Below the pieces are notes generated by a model that made no database searches, was not told where the DNA came from, and worked only from the letters and a program-made list of their open reading frames with translations. Source: Quercus robur (lineage: Eukaryota; Streptophyta; Magnoliopsida; Fagales; Fagaceae). Taken from it: DNA of 64,000 nt. Position numbers and translations under genes: made by a program. Positions 24,548-36,561 of this stretch are shown piece by piece (positions within the stretch are counted from its first letter, which is position 1; each line of letters begins with the position of its first letter). The stretch lies in assembly GCF_932294415.1 (NCBI RefSeq), contig NC_065541.1, positions 49,578,290 to 49,642,289 of the forward strand. Direction: 5' to 3'.

Positions 24548-24868
24548 TTTAATTATAAATTGCACCCTCTAACCTAAAATTCAATTCAATCTTGTAACTT
24601 CGCTTTTGTTCAATTCAGTTCTTTAACTTTTAACTTTGATCAATTTAATCTTTTTGTGCACTTCTTTTAGAAAATTTTCATAAAATATCATAAAATGAGA
24701 CCCAAAAACAACATTGTTTTAGGGATTAATAATGGCACAATTCTAAAGGAGATTAATGGGAGGATTGAAAAGTTGAAACCTAAAAAACTGTATTGAACAA
24801 AAGTGAAGTTACATGATTAATTGAATTGAATTTTTGGTAAAGTTAGATGGTAGAATTTGTAATTTAGC
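24548..24868. mobile_element. Fold-back MITE with ~75-bp arms
   Basis: The left arm (AATTATAAATTGCACCCTCT, AAAATTCAATTCAAT, GTAACTTCGCTTTTGTTCAAT) matches the reverse complement of the right arm at ~80 percent by eye. The ~170-bp centre has no coding capacity. Long arms fit a Mutator-like or fold-back MITE; no target duplication could be fixed. Confidence 0.7.
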
Positions 24869-26624
24869 CTAGCTTTAATTTTACAACATATTGCTTTCAT
24901 CCATAAATTTTGCTAGAATTTCATTTTTTTTTCCTCAAAAACTTAAAAAAGTTTTTCTTTGTCCCTAGACATTGAAAGTGTTACACTCTTTGTCCTTTTG
25001 TCCACTCTTGTAAACTTATCCTTTTTGACTAACTAGGTGACACTATTCTAAAGATTAAAAAATTTGACATGTTTGGCATGAATCATTACATTTTAAAAAA
25101 TAATGACACACATGAGATTAACATGTAGAACAAAAATATTGGTCACGTGTACAATATGAAAGATGTTTTAAAGTTTAATGAAAAAGAATTTTTTTTAATA
25201 GTTTAGGGACAATTTAAAAAAAAATTAGAGACAAAAAGCAAACTTCATGCAAGCTTTATGAATGAAAACAATATTTTTGCCTTTCAATTTTAGTAAATCT
25301 TGGGTAATAGAGTTTCACTTAAAGTAAATCATGCTAATAACTTCAATATATTTATAATTTTAATCATAAATGGTGAATGTGTGACAATAACTAATTGATT
25401 GGTAATTATTTAATTTTACAATTATATTTTACATATACCAGAGATCTTATAATTTCACAAGAATAAATCTTTTGCATTTGAGTATATGTTACTCACAACT
25501 TATGCGAATTTTAGTTAATAGTGACTTATTGAGGGAAAAAAAAAAAATTCATGGTTTTAATTATTATTTTTTGTGAAATTTAGGGGTTTAATTTGAAACC
25601 ACCCAAAGTTATAGGTGATTATGTGATTACCAATTTTTTTTTAATAAATGATATCCATTTGGCACAATGAGATATGTAGCCACTTTTTTTTTTTTTTTGG
25701 AGAAATAAACATATACACAAAAGGGAGAGTGAATGAGTTTTAACATAAAACACACCACAAACTCCATTCAAAAGCCATGGTAAATTTTAAAGGAGTGTAA
25801 GACAAGTTATTTTACACACAATATACTCTTTTAAGCAATGTGGGACTATTATCCAACTACGACTTACAAAATTCAACTTTTATTATATAGTATATGATAT
25901 AATATGATCTAAACATGAAATATATATATATATATATTTATATATATAAATTATAATTTCATAATTCTTATATAGCATATTAGAAGTATTATTATTATTA
26001 TTATTATTTGAGAAAAGTATATTAGAGGTATTATAATTTCACATGATGTTTTTTTCTTGTTCGTGTCTAGATAGGTTTTAATCGCAAAATTTTAAAATTT
26101 TTGTAACTTTTAATTAATATGGACTCTATGAGGGCATTAAATGAAACGGCTTAAAAATTTTATGGCTTTAATGAAACCTTATTGAAATTCAAGATTTAGT
26201 TTAATTAAATCCTAAATTTAAGTAAACTAAATCCTAAACTACGTCTCTCATGACATAAATTTTCATTTCAATGGAATATTTATTTTTGTTACTAAATTTG
26301 TTAATTTATTTGTTCATAAACTACCCTAATGGGCCGTGCTATCCCAAATGAGGGAGTGGATTGGGCTTATTGGGAAGATTTTGCTAATCCTTGATCCATC
26401 AAAAGTTATTTACCAAAAAAGAAAAAAAAAAAAGAACGGTAAATACTATAACAAACATTTTGTTACGCAAACATTGCCCAAAATGGAAATTGATCTCTAT
26501 TTAGGTTAGAGGAACAATGACATGAGAAGGGAAGTGAAATTTACATTTATTTAATATGCCAAGAAATTAAAATTTGGGCCTCCTAAGGTGAAATCTTGAT
26601 TTCAGCTAACAGATTTCACCACTG
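24869..26624. other. AT-rich intergenic DNA downstream of GULLO copy A
   Basis: This is AT-rich with a TA microsatellite at 25921-25941, an ATT microsatellite near 25990-26007 and several A/T runs. No gene is recognised. The last ~110 bases are shared with the flanks of the GULLO ghost near 39.3-39.45 kb. Confidence 0.5.
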
Positions 26625-28889
26625 TTAGCTGACATCACATATATTTATCTTAGAAGTTATACGAGTACAAACCTTTGCATCCTTGTATACTTTGCCTAGT
26701 CTACAATAATAGCCCTTCTTGGGCGCACAATGAATATCTTCTGAACATATACACAACCCCTCCAATGCACACCCCTCCTTAGCTATGGTTACACCATTTT
26801 TCAATCCAAGAATTTGGTCTGTCCATGCACTAGAGAAGAGGCCAAAGGGATCATACACCTCCTTAACCTTCAAAAATTCTCTAGCATTTTTGTACTTGTT
26901 GATTGTTCCATCAAATGCTAGGTTTCGATTCTTTCCCCAATGTGGCAGTGCTCCATACTTGAAAAGAGCGAGTTGCTCAACTTCTTCGAGTATGTCTTCA
27001 TAAAGCCTAGGAGTCATGGGGTTTTTGCTTCGATAATAAGTGATATCAAAGTCAACTGCATCTTCTTGTTTGCCCAAATAAGCACTCGAAGCCTTAACAT
27101 AGCGCATGAGAATTCCGTTATACAATTCTACACCGCACATTGCTTTAGGCTCCATTTCAATTAACTTCTGCACATCTTGGATAAAGCTCTTAGCCAGGAA
27201 CAAGCTAATACTAAATGTCGTTTGGTGAAAAAAAGCACCATTGACTCTGCGATCCCATGCACAAGCTGAATTGTGATGGCTATCTAGGCATGTTCCTGAT
27301 GCTTGAAGGCGGTTGTGAAATCCAACAACGGGATAGCCCGTAAAGTGGTCATCTGTAAGTCCAAAATCAAGAATTGTTTTTAGAATTGGGGACAAATAAC
27401 AATCAACAACTAATGCAAATAACTTAATTTGGTAGTTTTTTAAGCACATGAAAATAGCAATACCATTGTTACTTAAACCATAAGCAGTATTCAGGAGTTT
27501 TGAAGTAATTTTTTTTGCACTGGCGCACTTCCCATTGGCATAACTCAGGTGCTCTAGAAGTTCCTCTATTTTAAAAAGCACAAAACAAACACTGTCAAAA
27601 CAATTACACTTTTATTACAATACCAAAAATCAAATGGTAGTTCTAAAGTAGGTAAATGCTTTTTGGTTAACCTAAGGTTCTGATAGAGCCCAGTTCGAGT
27701 GAAGGTATGGGGCGGAATGAGATTGAATTGTATAGACCATTGCCAGATGTGTTTGTGGAGACACGATCGTCGATACGATAGACTGCCTTGCGTTGACTAG
27801 GATACCAAATTATATCCGCAAACTCATGTTGATGACCAAAACTAGCCACTTGATCTCCCAAGTTTGAATCATTTTTTGTCAAGTAGATGATGGATCTCTT
27901 GAAGAGGGGTTGTAGTTTTAGAGTGACCTGCAAAGTGAGTGTTTTCCACTTTGAGCTTTCACTTCGACAGTTTGACAGATGATAAGATGAAGAGTCGACT
28001 GAATTTGTCACCCAAATCTTTATTAATGCTTTAGATGCAAATATGAACTAGACTTATAATTGGTTAATTATAAAAGCATTCTCTCAAGAATCCCAAAAAG
28101 AAAGTTTGGCTTGATTAACAAATTCCAGCAAGCATTTTTCAAGCATTTTACTAAGATCAAACTTCCTGGATGACCCAGAAATTCCCTTTTGTCATATATA
28201 TATCAAGCTACAAATCATACCTGTGAAATGACTCCAAGAACTCCAAGTGAAACTTTAGCTGCATTGAAATCTTTGTCACCATCTTTGAGCCTCCGAACCT
28301 TTACATAACCATCTTCAGCGCCACCAGGACTAACAATTTGAAGTTCCAGAAGGTAATCATGGACCGAGCTTCCGTTAGCCCACAATGTGCTACCGTGTGC
28401 ACCAGTACTCAATAGGCCCCCAATTGTCAAACCCCACCAATATGGTGTATAAGGCAAGGCTAGACCGGCCTTGGCAGCCTCATTGATTAGCTGCCTCAAT
28501 GTCACACCGCTCTCTATGGTCATGGTCATAGCTTCAACATCAATCTTTAACATATGATTAAGATACTTGGTGCTTATTAACAGCCCTTCTTGGCCGTCTG
28601 GACAAACTAGCTTGGGAATGCTGTGTGAAAAACATGTTGCCACTTTCATTTTCCTTCTGTTCTTGGTTGCTTCTGCCATTATTGAAATGAGCTCTTGCTC
28701 AGTGGTGGGGTACGCCACCTCAGCTGCTCGACAAGTGCTTCGATCCGGGAAGGCACCATAGGAGTTTGTGATGGTACAGTTTGTATTCTCTGATGAGCAT
28801 TTGATGGGTTCCTCTGGGGGGCTACAACTATAACACGCAACAAAGATTAACAGGAAGACACTAGTTGTTTTTGAGCGTAACAATACCAT
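26625..28889 (-). CDS. GULLO-like: L-gulono-1,4-lactone oxidase-like flavoprotein, copy A (4 exons)
   Basis: Exons 28221-28889, 27672-27927, 27464-27565 and 26625-27352 splice with GT-AG junctions into 1755 nt: 584 residues plus stop, typical for plant GULLOs. The family oxidises L-gulono-1,4-lactone to ascorbate; physiological activity of plant members is limited, so substrate is inferred. Residues 1-22 form a signal peptide (SVFLLIFVACYSC), implying secretion. The FAD-binding (VAO/PCMH) domain spans ~50-220, with SGVTLRQL (~127-134) and [12 protein letters not shown] (157-168). The C-terminal ALO domain carries the conserved HWGKN at ~480-484. A Cys-rich tail ([20 protein letters not shown]) follows. 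The start is the first Met before the signal peptide. Intron 1 is only 293 bp, against 3965 bp in copy C. All reading frames are intact. Confidence 0.93.
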
Positions 28890-28945
28890 GTTTTGGAGTT
28901 TGGTGGTGCTTAATTTTGTGTTGGTAATTTAGCAATATAGGTGCT

Positions 28946-28959
28946 TTTATTTATTTATG
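28946..28959 (-). promoter_or_regulatory. TATA-like element of GULLO copy A
   Basis: On the minus strand CATAAATAAATAAA lies about 60-70 bases before the ATG at 28889. Copy C and the ghost have TATA-like sequences at a similar distance, which supports it as a promoter. Confidence 0.45.
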
Positions 28960-29677
28960 GGGTTCCAGGTTCGAATCCGTAAACTTTGAGATAAGCTTTT
29001 AGAGAAATGAGCAAGAAAATGTTAACTAATTTTCACTAAAGGTATCTTAATGATTACAAGAGAGTTCTGGCCGGCTCTGTTCATAATAGACTTAGAGCAG
29101 AGCCTGAAGCTGCCGTGTCTTGTGCTGTCTAGTGGCTTTTAGCCTGTGTTCTATTTGGTTGAATATGCAAATTTGTATCTTTGGTGAAAGACAAAATTTC
29201 AAAAAAAATAAATGCAGGAAAGAAGCCAAAAACAGGTTCAGAATAACAACACAAAAACTGCGGGGGAGGCCTGCTGGCAGGACTCGAATCTGCTTTCAGC
29301 GGGTATAATAACATGTCTAACATGCAAACCATTGGATCACACACATCTTTTTGGTTAAGAATGAAAAATGAATAAATATAAACCAATTTAAGTATCAAAT
29401 ATATTAACAAATTAAATGACACATCATGGTTTGACCACAGTTGAACCTCGGTCTGACTTCAAAAATCTCGAACCTTTCCCTTTTCTGGTTTATTAAACAA
29501 TTTGGGTTCCAAAACCATGCTCAATGGTATAAGCCATTGATGCAATCGCTTGAGGCCTCAAGTAAAAAAAAAGATCCCTAAATTTTAACTTAATTTGGCT
29601 GAAATATTAACCAATAAATAAAGTAATATATTTTTTTTTATCAGATGAAAACAAACAAAAAAAAGAGGAAAAAATAA
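28960..29677. other. Upstream region of GULLO copy A
   Basis: Apart from the promoter side of the gene and the tRNA-like repeat at 29259-29343, nothing coding is recognised. Confidence 0.4.
29259..29343 (-). mobile_element. tRNA-like / SINE-head remnant
   Basis: On the minus strand TGATCCAATGG resembles box A and AGATTCGAGTCCT matches box B well, 50-odd bases apart. The stems do not form a clean cloverleaf, so this is taken as a tRNA-derived repeat rather than a working tRNA gene. Confidence 0.38.
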
Positions 29678-29843
29678 TACGTCCACAACATTTTTGACAA
29701 TACTTATACAATAATCCTAAATAGCAGGTTGTTATAGGCTGTTATTGATAGCAAAAAAATAATTTTAGTAGTGGGTTCAAATAGAAATCAAGAAACAACT
29801 TACACCTAAAATTTATTGTAAAAAATATTGCGAATGTAGCACT
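29678..29843. mobile_element. MITE with CCACAACATTTT-type inverted ends, copy A
   Basis: Left end TACGTCCACAACATTTTTGAC and the reverse complement of the right end (GCTACATTCGCAATATTTTTT) form an imperfect inverted repeat. The central block AGTAGTGGGTTCAAAT(T)AGAA is shared with a second copy at 42697-42872. No coding capacity. Confidence 0.6.
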
Positions 29844-29871
29844 TCTCAAAAAAAAGAAGAAGTGCTACATT
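29833..29871. repeat. Perfect 14-bp hairpin
   Basis: AATGTAGCACTTCT (29833-29846) is followed by an 11-base A-rich loop and then its exact reverse complement AGAAGTGCTACATT (29858-29871). It overlaps the right end of the MITE at 29678-29843, so an inverted partial duplication of that end is the likely origin. Confidence 0.85.
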
Positions 29872-30159
29872 AGTTGAGAAAGTCACATTAGTTGAGTTAA
29901 CAAACTTTTGTTAATTCTTATCTAGGTCCACCACTAACATCACTCTTTTACTTACCATTATCAATTTGTCACATCAACAAATGTAAAAAGTTTAGTCAAG
30001 TTTTTTGTGTTTATAAACTTTCTTCCAAAAAAAAAAAAAAAAATTCTATGTGATTCATGTTAATTAATAGTAATTTTGCATATAAAATAAGATAATAAAT
30101 TTTTGCCTTAGGCCCCAAATACATCAAGCTGCCCTTGCCTAAGCTAAGCATATATATGG

Positions 30160-30732
30160 GGGGAGCTTTATTATCCTAGGAGACTATGAAAACAAACAAA
30201 AATTCAAACCCAATGCTAAATCAAATTTATCTACACATTATGCAAATTACATCTCAGATAATCCAGCAGTTGAATCCAGCTTTTGCAAGAGAGCATCAAC
30301 ATAAACAAGGCAATCTCGGAATCTCCTTCAATCTGCACCTTTGAGGCTTCCATGGAATTTGCCACTTGTCACGCCCATTTAAAAGCATGTAACTCTGCTA
30401 CTGATGCTGGGATAGAAGAATTAGTCCTGGATATTGCAGCGGCTAATACAATCCCTTCATTGTTCCTAGCAACAACAGTAATCACAGCCCCAAAAGAATC
30501 AATGCCTAGCATCATAATTCAATTTTGTAGCCTTACCTGAATGCTTGGACCATCTGGTGATTCGGGTTGCTTGAGCAAGGGAGGACACGAGCTAGTGAAT
30601 TCAAGTGGTCTTGCATATCCAGGCCGATTTGGAGATTTATTCGCTGCAAGTTTGGGATCAATCTCTGGGAAAAGTAATAAATTTCTTGGCTTCCAGATTT
30701 TATCAAGCATCAAGGCTGTGAACATAACAAAA
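30160..30732 (-). mobile_element. LINE RNase H-like remnant, interrupted by an LTR element
   Basis: On the minus strand 30300-30540 reads GAVITVVARNNEGIVLAAA and ASVAELHAFKWA, an RVT_3 RNase H-like domain. The stretch 30640-30730 reads LMLDKIWKPRNLLLF, the usual segment between zf-RVT and RNase H. Stops are present. The coding sense continues across the LTR element into 32601-32690. Confidence 0.7.
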
Positions 30733-32600
30733 TGATGTAGGACAGAATTTACTATTTAGTTTTTGTAATTTATTAATTTTGGTATTTTTATGTAAAAAAC
30801 GTTATTTTAGGTTTAGGGCATTTATTTCCTTGTTTTTAGTTGCTTTTAATGTTTTTTATGTCAAATTTGGTTCGTGTTATAGTTAGATATCAATTAGGAA
30901 TTATTTTACATTATATTTTCTTGTTTGTCAAGTTTTACAAAACCCTTAAATAGACCCCTAAGTCTGTACACGTTTTTTGAATAATTATTCAATCAATTAA
31001 ATTCAGACTTTTGTCTTTCTATTTTCTAGTGTTTTGTTTCTTATTTTCTAGAGGTAGATGTGTTCTACTTCTTTTGGCTTCCGCATCCCGCATCAGTTGG
31101 TATAAGAGCCTTAACTTATCTTGGTTTGGTGGCTGACGTATGAGACGGTAGCAATTTTGGTAACAGAAAACTTAGCAAGTATTACATGACGTACAACTAG
31201 TACTCACAAAAACTTTATTTGCTAAGATGTTGTCGTTGGAGCATGGAAACAATAGGGATAACTGTTGCGGAGACATAACTCACGGACAACTTATTGGTAA
31301 GCAAATTTCATATAGGCCTTATAAAAGAATTGCAAGTTTTAATGGTTTTTTTTTTTAAAAGAAGATTTTCTTGATTGGTTACTTGATCTAGATGATTTAT
31401 TTGAATATGGGAATATTTGTTATGAGAAAAAAGTTGGACTTGCTTTGTATAAATTTAGTAAGTATGCCTTACGTTGGTGGGAATGAGTACAATCTGATAG
31501 AATTTGATAAGGTAAAGGCAAAATTCGTTCATGGCTAAGGATGAAAAAGATGCTTGCTATCAAATTTTATCGTTTTGATTGTGAAGAAATCTTGTCATAT
31601 ATAATGCAAGAGTATTATTGGCCAAGAAGTTCATACTTGAATTATTTTAAAGAGCCAAATATACCACCATTAAAGGAAGAATTGCATGTTGAAGAAAATA
31701 TTATTCTTGAAGAATATGTAGAAGTAAAAGAAGAAAATATAGAGTTTTTGAGGAAATTGATGAAGGCCTTGTTATAGAAGAGGAACTTGAAATCAAGATT
31801 GTGAAGGAGATTAATGAAGACCCTATTATAGAGAAAGATCTTGAGGTCGAGATAGTAGAAACCGTTAAAGAAGAAATTATAGAGGAAGTTGTCAACGATA
31901 TCGATGAGGTCAAGTTAGATGATTGCAATGTTCAAGCTCCTACTATTTGGTGGGAGACACCGAAACAAATTTTATTGATTTTATTGGGGTGGAAAGATTT
32001 GATGTGATTATTGACTCTTATTTGATGAATATTGTTAATTGCATGAAGATCAAGGGACAAGCAGTTCAAGTTGCTCAATTGACGACTTTCAAGTTTGGCA
32101 AGAAGATAAGGAAGATTAAGTATCCAAAGTATTTGTTCTCTTGGCATGGAAGATTTCAGATTTCAAAGATGAACTCGAGGACGAGTTTGTTTCAAGTAGA
32201 GGGGTTTGATGTAGGACATAATTTACTATTTAATTTATGAATTTTGGTATTTTTATGTAAAAAATGTTATTTTAGGTTTAGGGCATTTATTTCCTTGTTT
32301 TTAGGTGCTTTTGATACTTTTTAGGTCAAATTTGGTTCCTATTATAGTTAGGTTATTTTACATTATATTTTCTTGTCTATCAAGTTTTACAGAGTCCTTA
32401 AATAGGCCCCTAAGTCTGTACATGTTTTTTAAACAATTATTCAATTAATAAAATTCAGAGTTTTGTCTTTCTATTTTCTGGTGGATTCCAGACTCTTTCT
32501 CCTTGTGGATTCAAGGTTATTTTTAGAAGCAAACATGTTTTGCTCTTGTTTTCTAGAAGTAGACGTGTTCTACTGTTTCAAGCTTCCGCATCCCACATCA
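30733..32600 (+). mobile_element. Non-autonomous LTR retrotransposon with CAAAA target duplication
   Basis: The LTRs are 30733-31095 (363 bp) and 32207-32600 (394 bp). Both begin TGATGTAGGACA and end (C)CATCA, with CAAAA on each side (30728-30732 and 32601-32605). A primer-binding-like TTGGTATAAGAGCC follows the first LTR and a purine tract (GTAGAGGGG) precedes the second. The ~1.1-kb interior holds only gag-like remnants reminiscent of Ty3/gypsy gag and an acidic Glu-rich stretch; no protease, integrase or reverse transcriptase is seen. The LTRs differ by roughly 10 percent plus gaps, so it is clearly older than the Copia element at 817-6223. It is broken at several points. Confidence 0.85.
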
Positions 32601-32690
32601 CAAAATTATAGCAATCCCCACTTGGACCTCCCTAAAATTTAGATGGCTGTACTAGGCAGCGATGTGACAAGCAACTCAAATATGGTACAA
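32601..32690 (-). mobile_element. LINE remnant continued beyond the LTR element
   Basis: A short piece of the minus-strand LINE interrupted by the LTR element at 30733-32600. The break is marked by the CAAAA duplication. Too short for domain evidence on its own. Confidence 0.45.
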
Positions 32691-32740
32691 ACTACTTTAT
32701 TCCATATCATGTACACATTTCTATATATAAAAAAATGAGT

Positions 32741-32914
32741 AAGACTTAAGTACAATACTTAGGCGTTATTACTTAGATTCTCCTTTTAATATTCTGTCAT
32801 GTGGATTTTTTCTAATAAGATAGAATTATATTTTTTAATTAAGCAGTCATATGACTAAATCTTAAGAGGGGAACTTAAGAAATAGCACCTAAGGTACTGT
32901 ACCTAAGTTTTGTC
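32741..32914. mobile_element. Small MITE, AAGTACA/TTAGG-type inverted ends
   Basis: The left end (GACTTAAGTACAATACTTAGG) and right end (CCTAAGGTACTGTACCTAAG) are imperfect inverted repeats about 40 bp long around ~90 bp of AT-rich DNA. TGTACACATT occurs just outside both ends, but too far away to be a clean target duplication. Confidence 0.6.
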
Positions 32915-33189
32915 ATAAAAAAATAATGTACACATTATGTGCACATTTTGTTTGTTTGCTTGATTTGATGAATATTACACCCATTTCTAAAGATATTTCC
33001 AAGTCATTACCTGTAAACCCCAATACAAAGAAAAGGAAATTAAAAAAAATTGAGTATAAAAAGGCGGTTTGGTAATTGTTGTGCAAATGTCACTTTAAGG
33101 ATTCAAATCAATAACAATAAAAATAAAAATAAATAACAAGGGCTCAGAGGCTCTTTTATTTTTTGAGTAAGGATTAATTTAGAGCATTT

Positions 33190-33640
33190 ATTAGCACAAA
33201 CACAAAAAGCACAGTTATTTATGTCATTCGATAGTATGCTTGATTCTTTTGCTAAGTGAATTGCACACTAGCCAGCACCTTACTATCTTGCTTGAAACAT
33301 GCTGGTTAAACAATCCTTTAAGCCAAATTGCTTCTTTTTTTGCCTTTGTATCCGCCATATATTCTGCCTCTGTAATGGATGGTGAAACTATATCATGTAG
33401 AGTAGACTTCTAGTAGATTGGAACTTTAACAAACATAAATATTTGTCATCCCATGGACATTGTAGAATCAAGATCTTTTGCATAATCACAATCCACACAA
33501 CCCATAGCTTCAGAAGAAGGTCTTCCCATAGGTTCTAAAGAAGGTCTTTAATTTGATCGAAAAGAATACCATGGTCTAGTGCTTGCAAGATATCCACTTT
33601 TCTGAATTCCAATACTCTTTTCTTGGATCTATCATAGACC
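33190..33640 (-). mobile_element. Ty1/copia pol (RNase H) fragment, fossil
   Basis: On the minus strand part of this stretch reads like the end of a Copia RNase H domain (SITEAEYMADTKAKKEAIWL). It is a decayed fragment with several breaks and no LTR identified with confidence. It belongs to a different and older element than the one at 817-6223. Confidence 0.7.
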
Positions 33641-33689
33641 TATTGGCCACATTAACTGCATGATAAAGATTAGTATAAAAATTTAGACC

Positions 33690-35165
33690 TTGGAAAACAC
33701 CATATGTTTAACCTAATTTATTAACCAAATTGTTACTTAGGTTAATTATTCAGATTTAGGTTAAACATTCATCACACATAACATACACAATAGAAAACTA
33801 AATAACACAATATGTGATGCACAGGGAAACCAATGAAACAACTCGTTTCAAGGTAAAAAACCTATGGGGAACTATCCCAAGAGAACAATCTACTATATCA
33901 AATTGAGATTTACAATCAAGAATACCAATTCATAGTAAATCTAACACAGTTACCAAACTGGACTCTGAACTCCTTAGACTTCTTTAAGCTTGGACTTACT
34001 ATCACTTGAATCTCTAATTCACGTCTTGATCTTTAGTACACTTGATAGCTAAAGTTTAACTGCAACTTTTACTCTAACGGTACTAGCAATATCAGTTTGA
34101 TCTCTGGTAGGTGCTTGATAGAGTTAGAAGGTACAAAATCTCACCGATCTCACAAGAGTAACTCTCAAAACTTGAAAAAAGTGTATTAGAGTTTTCCTTT
34201 TATACCTAGTAGTGTTAGATTCAAACCCTAAACAATTTGCGGGTTGTTAGGCTTTCTGTAAAATTCTATAGATTTGCATGCAATTCAATCGGTTGAGCCT
34301 AGGGATGGCAATTTTTCCCCGCCCCGCTTAACCCGCCCCTCCCCGCTTCGCCCCAAGCGGGTTTTCCCCGCCCCGCAAAGGTAGTGGGGTGGGGATGGGG
34401 CAAGATTTTAGCCCCGTACCACGGGGCGGGGCGGGGATGGGTTTAGCTTTTTAGACCCACCCCGCCCCACCCCTCCCCGTCCCCGCCCCGCCCCGCGTTA
34501 CTAAAGGTTATAATTGTAAATTTTTCATACCCTAAAACCCTACTATTTAAACAAACATATTAATATTAGCATATTTTATTCTACCCAATGTGATTCTCTA
34601 CCTTTATTTTGTTATGTGTTATACTATGAGATTTTTATTTATTTATTTATTTTTAATGATTGTCTTGTTAAACACTTGAATATATTATTCAATTTTTTCT
34701 AAAAATTGATTTGATATGATGGGATAAATTTAGTTGTAATTCTAAGTATATTTTTATTAATGAAATAGGTTTCATTAAAAAAATTGTACTAGTTGTAGGG
34801 CAAATTAACAAAAAGTAGAGTTTTACGGGGTAGGGCGGGGCTTCGTGGGGCCCCAAGGGGCGGGGATGGGGTGAGAAAGTATTCCCCGTCATGCGGGGCG
34901 GGGCGGGGATGGGACAAGACAAAACCATGCGGGGCGGGGACGAAGACCCCATTCTTCGGTCCCGCCCCGCCCCATTGCCATCCCTAGTTGAGCCTTCTCT
35001 TTGATCAATAAAGCTTGACAGATTTTGAATTCTTTTTTTTTGTAGCTTGTACGTTCTTGAATCTTGACTTATATCAGCTTAAGCAATGTTTGAAACACTT
35101 CAAAGACACCAAGATCTAATTCTGGGCAAGTTTTTGTTCTCAATTTACCAACATACAACATATTT
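33690..35165 (-). mobile_element. Possible LTR remnant interrupted by a hAT MITE
   Basis: Outside the hAT element (34300-34986), the sequence has LTR-like character on the minus strand: it starts TGTTGTATGTTGG and runs ~780 bp without coding sense. A relation to the Copia fragment at 33190-33640 is possible but unproven. No partner LTR or target duplication was found. Confidence 0.3.
34300..34986. mobile_element. Non-autonomous hAT element with GC-rich subterminal arrays
   Basis: Inverted ends TAGGGATGGCAAT / ATTGCCATCCCTA are flanked by the 8-bp duplication GTTGAGCC (34292-34299 and 34987-34994), diagnostic of the hAT superfamily. Inside each end are arrays of GGGGCGGGG-type repeats (about 34315-34500 and 34825-34970), extreme for this AT-rich region. 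hAT transposases bind subterminal repeats, so these may be binding sites. The AT-rich middle (~300 bp) has no transposase. Confidence 0.92.
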
Positions 35166-35931
35166 AGAACCTAAACATTTATAACTAAATATTTAGAAAC
35201 TAACAATTAGACCAAGTGAACACTATCAAGTACATGAGGTACCCAATTGCACTAGCAAATGCCACTTAAACATATATTCTGACTTCTCATCTGAACTCAA
35301 ACGTAATTGTGAGGACAATTTGAAATGGGCAGTAAGCAGTGTACTAACAAGTTTGGTATTGAGGCACCGTGAGCCTCAAACTTCACGCCCTACTTTCTTC
35401 CACAAACCAAAAACCAAAAAATGGGACCTGCAGTTATTGGTGCACTCTAATAGAGCTAATACACACAATGCCTATAGCCTAAAAACTTCGCACTCGCACT
35501 TAAAAGAACATTTTTGATCGAAATAAGTTTTATGAATTCTCATATTTTTAAATGCTTCCATGGGCTCCAATGGGTGGCCTGTATGGACACTTTGTATGGC
35601 CATGTAACTTCATTTGAGAAATGCCCTTGCCCTTGGCATTGCTCCCATTTTTGCGGATTAACGCTTAGGCGTTACTCTTCTACTGAATGCCCACTCTAGT
35701 CGTTCACTTACATCTCCCACTTGTACATAGTGGACATGATTTGGTTGTGCATCTCTCCATATGTTATCTAAATATTGTGTTTCATACATATAGATAGACT
35801 ATGAGACCATTAAGTACACCTGCAAGAAAATTTTGGAAGCACCGCACCAAATCCTTTTTGAGAACCAACATAGCAACATCCATAAAATGTCTTGTTATAC
35901 GCTATTCCATAATAATTAAATGTACTTTAGA
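35166..35931. other. Intergenic, unassigned
   Basis: Ordinary-composition sequence without a convincing gene. It may belong to the decayed LTR material on its left, but no domain is seen. Confidence 0.35.
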
Positions 35932-36560
35932 GTATTCACAACAAATGTGGTATAATTGCTATGATGCAATTTTAGTAACTAAAATACAGGCTACAACAAA
36001 AGTGCTATACTTAAATATATTAAAAAAAAAAAAAAAAAAAACAATGAAGCTATAGGAGGTTGGTTGTCATCATTGACAACTTATTGTAACTACAAACTTA
36101 TAATTAAAACTAATATTTTATTACTTCTCTCTTCTTTTCCTTAAATTTTTTTTTCTTTTTCTCTCTTTTTCTTCTTTGTTCTGTGTCATTTCTCTCTCTC
36201 TCTCTTCTAGGCTATTTCTCTCTTCTTTTTTTTTTTTTTTTTTTTTTCACCGGTGGGTTGTGGTGGTGGTGGATCGTGGCTGAGATTTGGTCTAATTTGG
36301 TGGATGCTGTTGGTTTGATTTGGTGGATCATGGTTGAGATTTTGATCCAATTTCTTCTTACTAGTGGTAAATGCTGTTGTTTTTCCTAGGGTTTGTGGTG
36401 TTGTCTTCGAATCCTGTGATAGATGCTGTTGTTTTTCTGGGTTTTGTGGTGTTGTTTTCGAATCTCCATGTGTCACCAATTTGGTCTTGTGCTTGTGATT
36501 TGGGTGGTGGCTAGTGTTTTTTTTAATTATTTTTTTTTCCAGTGGTGGTGGCTGGGGTGG
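35932..36560. mobile_element. Truncated GAGCATTCACAA-type MITE with GGT-rich interior
   Basis: The left end GAGTATTCACAACAAATGTGGT matches the family at 54038-54760, and like that copy it has a CT-rich stretch followed by GTGGTGGTGG low complexity. A ~56-bp imperfect tandem repeat (GATGCTGTTGTTTTTC) lies at 36368-36470. The right inverted end is absent. Confidence 0.5.
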
Positions 36561-36561
36561 T

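Noticed and set aside
28960-28985. GGTTCGAATCC, a perfect tRNA box B
   Set aside because: No box A at the right distance and no cloverleaf; not called as a tRNA gene or SINE.
31541-32240. Several open frames between the two LTRs
   Set aside because: They are remnants of an LTR element's interior, not host genes.
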